Positions 6,294 through 7,945 of a stretch of DNA of 7,945 nucleotides are shown one piece after another. Position numbers and translations under genes: made by a program. Source of the DNA: Bacteroidales bacterium (GTDB taxonomy: Bacteria; Bacteroidota; Bacteroidia; Bacteroidales; JALTDM01); the NCBI GenBank assembly GCA_027073875.1, contig JALTEO010000215.1, positions 1 through 7,945 of the forward strand, read 5' to 3'. Below the pieces are notes generated by a model. The model ran no database searches. It had not been told where the DNA came from and saw only the letters and a program-made list of their open reading frames with translations. Position 1 is the first letter of the stretch, and every line of letters begins with the position of its first letter.

Positions 6294-6313
6294 TTTGAGC
6301 GAGGACGCTCAAA
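6294..6313 (-). terminator. Hairpin downstream of gap, possible terminator
   Basis: TTTGAGCG and CGCTCAAA form a perfect 8-bp stem with an AGGA (minus strand TCCT) loop, 26 bp after the GAPDH stop codon. The T-rich run lies before the stem in the transcribed direction, not after it, so it is not a textbook intrinsic terminator. It may still end or protect the gap transcript, or belong to the neighbouring repeat block. Confidence 0.4.
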
Positions 6314-6338
6314 AGAACAAAAAAATTGTCTAGAAGAA

Positions 6339-7784
6339 TTAATAATAATTACGGAATCGAACTTTAGCAATATCTTTTGACAATCGTGTAACTTGCCGGG
6401 AGTAACCGTATTCGTTATCGTACCACACATAAACCGTCGCATTGAGTCCGTCAGCAGACACTAAAGTTGCTTTACTGTCAACAATTGCCGGTCTTGGGAT
6501 TCCAACAATATCGCTTGACACCAATTCATTTGAATAAGAATATTCAATTTCCTCAATTAATTCTTTTTGTGCGGCATTTTCCAATATTTTATTTAAACTT
6601 TCAACAGTCTGTTTCTTTTTTAATGAAAGCATTAAAATAGCTAAAGAACCATTAGGTGTAGGAACACGGACAGCATTGGCAGTTAGTTTTCCGTCGAGCG
6701 TAGGGATTACTTTTGCAGCAGCTTTGCTGGCACCGGTTTCAGTTATTACCATATTAATAGGAGCACTCCGACCTCGCCGGTATTTTTTATGGAAGTTATC
6801 TAACAAATTCTGATCATTGGTGTATGAATGAATAGTCTCAATATGCCCTTTTTGAATACCTATCTTTTTTTCGATAACAAAAAGTGGTGGAACAATCGCA
6901 TTAGTCGTACATGAAGCAGCAGAAAAAATTTGTTCATTATCGTAATCAAATTCTTTATTGTTTACACCATATACAATATTTGGCACATCACCTTTGCCGG
7001 GAGCTGTCAAAAGCACTTTGTCCACACCTTTTGATTTTAAATGCAATGACAGCCCTTCCCTATCTCGCCATGCACCGGTGTTATCAATAACCAAAGCATT
7101 ATCAATACCATATTGAGTATAATCAATTTTATCGGGACTGTCTGACGCAATCATTTTCACCTCTATACCATTTATTATAAGCTGCTTGTTTTCCAAATCC
7201 TCTTTGATGATGCCTTTGAATTCTCCGTGAACAGAATCCGTCCGCATAAGGGCAGCTCTTTTGGAAATCTCTTTATCCGAATTGCCACGGGTTACGATGG
7301 CTTTCAATCGCAATTGTTCACTTCTGCCGGACTGATAAATAAACTCACGAGCCAACAATCTACCAATTCTTCCAAAACCGTATAGGACAACATCTTTTGG
7401 TTTAGTTTCTTTCTTTTCTTTGAGAAAATCAACTAATTTATCTTTTAAAAAATCGCTAAGATTTATGTAATTGTCTTTTTCTTTTCGCCATTGTGATGCC
7501 AGCGTACCAATATCCAATCGTGCCCAACGAATATCACTTTTTAATATTTCTTTGGCAATCTCAAGGGTTTCTTCAACAGAAACAGGATTTTTGATAATGT
7601 TCTCACCATAATCATGAATCTTAAGTATCCCACTAACGCTAACATCTAAGATTTTTTGGCGAAATAAAACTAATTCTACCGATTTTTTATACCACAAATG
7701 TCCGGTTACTGTAATCAACTCAAAAGCTGCTCTTTCGTTGATAATCCACTGTTCTTTTGTCCAAAAATTATTTTTCCCTGTCAT
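6339..7784 (-). CDS. gap: Glyceraldehyde-3-phosphate dehydrogenase, long form
   Basis: Cytoplasmic glycolytic/gluconeogenic enzyme that interconverts glyceraldehyde 3-phosphate and 1,3-bisphosphoglycerate with NAD(P). The 481 residues exceed the usual 330-340. Residues 1-130 are an extra N-terminal region, largely helical in character (for example DFLKDKLVDFLKEKK at 111-125); the core follows with the Rossmann motif GFGRIGR (136-142), catalytic C292 in AASCTTNAIV, general base H319 in IETIHSYTNDQNLLD and the C-terminal WYDNEYGYS (454-462). At the end of the second Rossmann strand, where NAD-specific enzymes carry Asp (NDL), this protein reads VTRGNSD, which may indicate NADP use. ATG at 7784 is the plausible start; an ATG 7 bp upstream is out of frame. 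Extended forms of this type are known in Bacteroidota and some Proteobacteria. It is separated from the receptor gene by 445 bp and appears to be its own unit, with no clear promoter in the 161 bp available. Confidence 0.95.
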   Translation of the reverse strand: MTGKNNFWTKEQWIINERAAFELITVTGHLWYKKSVELVLFRQKILDVSVSGILKIHDYGENIIKNPVSVEETLEIAKEILKSDIRWARLDIGTLASQWRKEKDNYINLSDFLKDKLVDFLKEKKETKPKDVVLYGFGRIGRLLAREFIYQSGRSEQLRLKAIVTRGNSDKEISKRAALMRTDSVHGEFKGIIKEDLENKQLIINGIEVKMIASDSPDKIDYTQYGIDNALVIDNTGAWRDREGLSLHLKSKGVDKVLLTAPGKGDVPNIVYGVNNKEFDYDNEQIFSAASCTTNAIVPPLFVIEKKIGIQKGHIETIHSYTNDQNLLDNFHKKYRRGRSAPINMVITETGASKAAAKVIPTLDGKLTANAVRVPTPNGSLAILMLSLKKKQTVESLNKILENAAQKELIEEIEYSYSNELVSSDIVGIPRPAIVDSKATLVSADGLNATVYVWYDNEYGYSRQVTRLSKDIAKVRFRNYY

Positions 7785-7945
7785 TTTTCATTTTTTTTAA
7801 GAAAATGCAAAGAAAATTTTAATTTGAATGCGAATAAAAAAACTTTTTCAAAAAAATAGAATCAACAAGATAACAAACTAACATACAACATATTACAACA
7901 ATTATGTTTTATAATACTTTAATATTTTCTACAAAGGGATTTCAT
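7785..7945. other. AT-rich region upstream of gap, nothing identified
   Basis: Mostly A/T. No TAnnTTTG with a properly placed TTG was found on the minus strand; the nearest is TTTCTTTG at 7815-7808, lacking an upstream partner. No coding frame of note. Confidence 0.5.

Overview
The window looks like chromosomal DNA from an AT-rich member of the Bacteroidota. The signs are a SusC-style TonB receptor with an N-terminal carboxypeptidase-regulatory-like domain, signal peptides ending in ...AQ, a Bacteroidota-type promoter (TTG / TAnnTTTG), A-rich start regions instead of strong Shine-Dalgarno sites, and a long-form (481-residue) GAPDH. The genus cannot be fixed from the sequence alone. All recognised genes lie on the minus strand, so transcription runs from high to low coordinates.

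Layout in transcription order. 7785-7945 is a short AT-rich upstream region with no supported feature. 6339-7784 encodes a type I glyceraldehyde-3-phosphate dehydrogenase with an extra N-terminal domain of about 130 residues. 5894-6338 is a 445-bp intergenic region. Its distal part is a GC-richer block of nested inverted and tandem repeats (dispersed-repeat type, about 6095-6257) plus a strong hairpin at 6294-6313. Its proximal part carries a good Bacteroidota promoter for the next gene. 3317-5893 is a probable operon start: an outer-membrane TonB-dependent receptor, then a gap of about 155 bp that hides an unlisted small open frame with a CxxC motif, and then the FmdE-like lipoprotein gene, whose start overlaps the small frame's stop (ATGA). 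1671-2567, only 6 bp after the FmdE-like gene, encodes an exported two-domain chelatase of the CbiX/CbiK/SirB class. 1491-1670 is intergenic and carries two 27-bp direct repeats. 102-1490 is an IS4-family insertion sequence with 15-bp perfect terminal inverted repeats and an intact transposase. 1-101 is flanking DNA with no gene seen.

The biological centre is the receptor / FmdE-like lipoprotein / exported chelatase trio. I infer an envelope system that imports a metal-tetrapyrrole or metal chelate and inserts or removes the metal outside the cytoplasm. Its layout recalls the Porphyromonas gingivalis Iht haem/iron locus (TonB receptor plus CbiK-like haem-binding protein) and the periplasmic CbiK of Desulfovibrio. 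The cargo (haem, cobalamin precursor, cobalt or nickel) cannot be decided from sequence. No inner-membrane ABC transporter is present; the insertion sequence lies directly downstream of the trio.
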